DNA of 7,283 nt from Acetobacteraceae bacterium (GTDB taxonomy: Bacteria; Pseudomonadota; Alphaproteobacteria; Acetobacterales; Acetobacteraceae). The DNA is taken from contig DAHWNE010000115.1 of NCBI GenBank assembly GCA_027340195.1, positions 1-7,283 on the forward strand. Direction: 5' to 3'. Of the stretch, positions 7,131 to 7,283 are shown piece after piece. Position 1 is the stretch's first letter. The number at the start of each line of letters is the position of its first letter. The position numbers and the translations under genes were made by a program. The notes under the pieces are model-generated. The model was not told the DNA's origin and did no database searches. It saw only the letters and a list, made by a program, of their open reading frames with translations.

Positions 7131-7283
7131 GCCATCGAACGCCACCGCCGGCGCCGCGTGCTGTGGGCGGAGCAGGGGCCGTATGGCCTGGCGCTGGTCG
7201 CCGCTGACGCGGCTCAGCGCGACGTCATAGGGGCGGCGAGCGCGGGGTATGTCGGGGTCAGCGACGGTTGGCAGGATTTCGCC
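7131..7283 (+). pseudogene. Glucoamylase-like (GH15) N-terminal-domain fragment, 5' part missing, runs off window
   Basis: The plus-strand frame reads AIERH, then RRRRVLWAEQGPYGLALVAA (7146-7205) and AGYVGVSDGWQDFA (7242-7283). GYVGVSDGWQDF matches a block that I know from the N-terminal beta-sandwich (glucodextranase-type) domain of bacterial GH15 glucoamylases, enzymes that release glucose from alpha-glucans. In intact family members roughly 150 residues precede this block, including a WFTLSHGIVNEVYYPR-like stretch. None of that is found in any frame between glgA and here, so the 5' end seems lost or replaced. In-frame ATGs exist at 6846 and 7032, but the sequence between them and 7131 does not look like the family. 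The catalytic domain would lie beyond 7283. A glucan-degrading enzyme next to glgA and glgP fits the context. A minus-strand ORF on the same bases is the competing reading. Confidence 0.5.

Noticed and set aside
1..7283. CRISPR array, tRNA/rRNA genes, insertion sequence ends
   Set aside because: Nothing resembling regularly spaced repeats, tRNA arms, rRNA cores, a transposase or terminal inverted repeats was found. The only repeats are two short tandem duplications.

Overview
The window is very GC-rich (roughly 70%) and almost fully coding. Every confidently identified gene lies on the minus strand, so the biological order runs from right to left. Base composition, gene density and a perfect FNR/FixK-type anaerobox suggest a high-GC proteobacterium, most likely an alphaproteobacterium of the Rhodospirillales/Acetobacterales kind. 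This placement is inference; no rRNA or other marker gene is present.

Layout in transcription order. At the right edge (about 7131-7283) the plus strand encodes a piece that I recognise as the N-terminal domain of a GH15 glucoamylase. Its expected 5' part is missing, and 6900-7130 holds no gene I can assign. A short promoter region (6778-6896) follows, with one perfect TTGAT-N4-ATCAA site. A tightly packed minus-strand operon comes next: glgA (glycogen synthase, 5242-6777), glgP (alpha-glucan phosphorylase, 2681-5236), a 4Fe-4S hydrogenase beta subunit (1491-2669), a stand-alone cyclic-nucleotide-binding-fold protein (1040-1504), an FAD/NAD(P)/2Fe-2S gamma subunit (195-1043) and the first 63 codons of the [NiFe]-hydrogenase small subunit (1-190, running off the window). 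The junctions are a 5-bp gap, an 11-bp gap, a 14-bp overlap, a 4-bp ATGA overlap and a 4-bp gap, so one transcript with translational coupling is very likely.

How the genes may work together. The last four genes match the layout of a cytosolic NADP-linked group 3b [NiFe] hydrogenase (HydBGDA/HyhBGSL, 'sulfhydrogenase'): NAD(P)H and FAD in gamma, Fe-S relay in beta and delta, and the NiFe site in alpha, which should lie just beyond position 1. In front of them are one glycogen-building enzyme and one glycogen-degrading enzyme, apparently under a single oxygen-responsive promoter. The simplest inference is a fermentation or redox-balancing module: stored glucan is phosphorolysed under low oxygen, and the resulting NAD(P)H is balanced by hydrogen production or uptake. 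The linkage of glgA-glgP to a group 3b hydrogenase, with a cNMP-fold protein embedded between the electron-transfer subunits, is the most interesting feature of the window.
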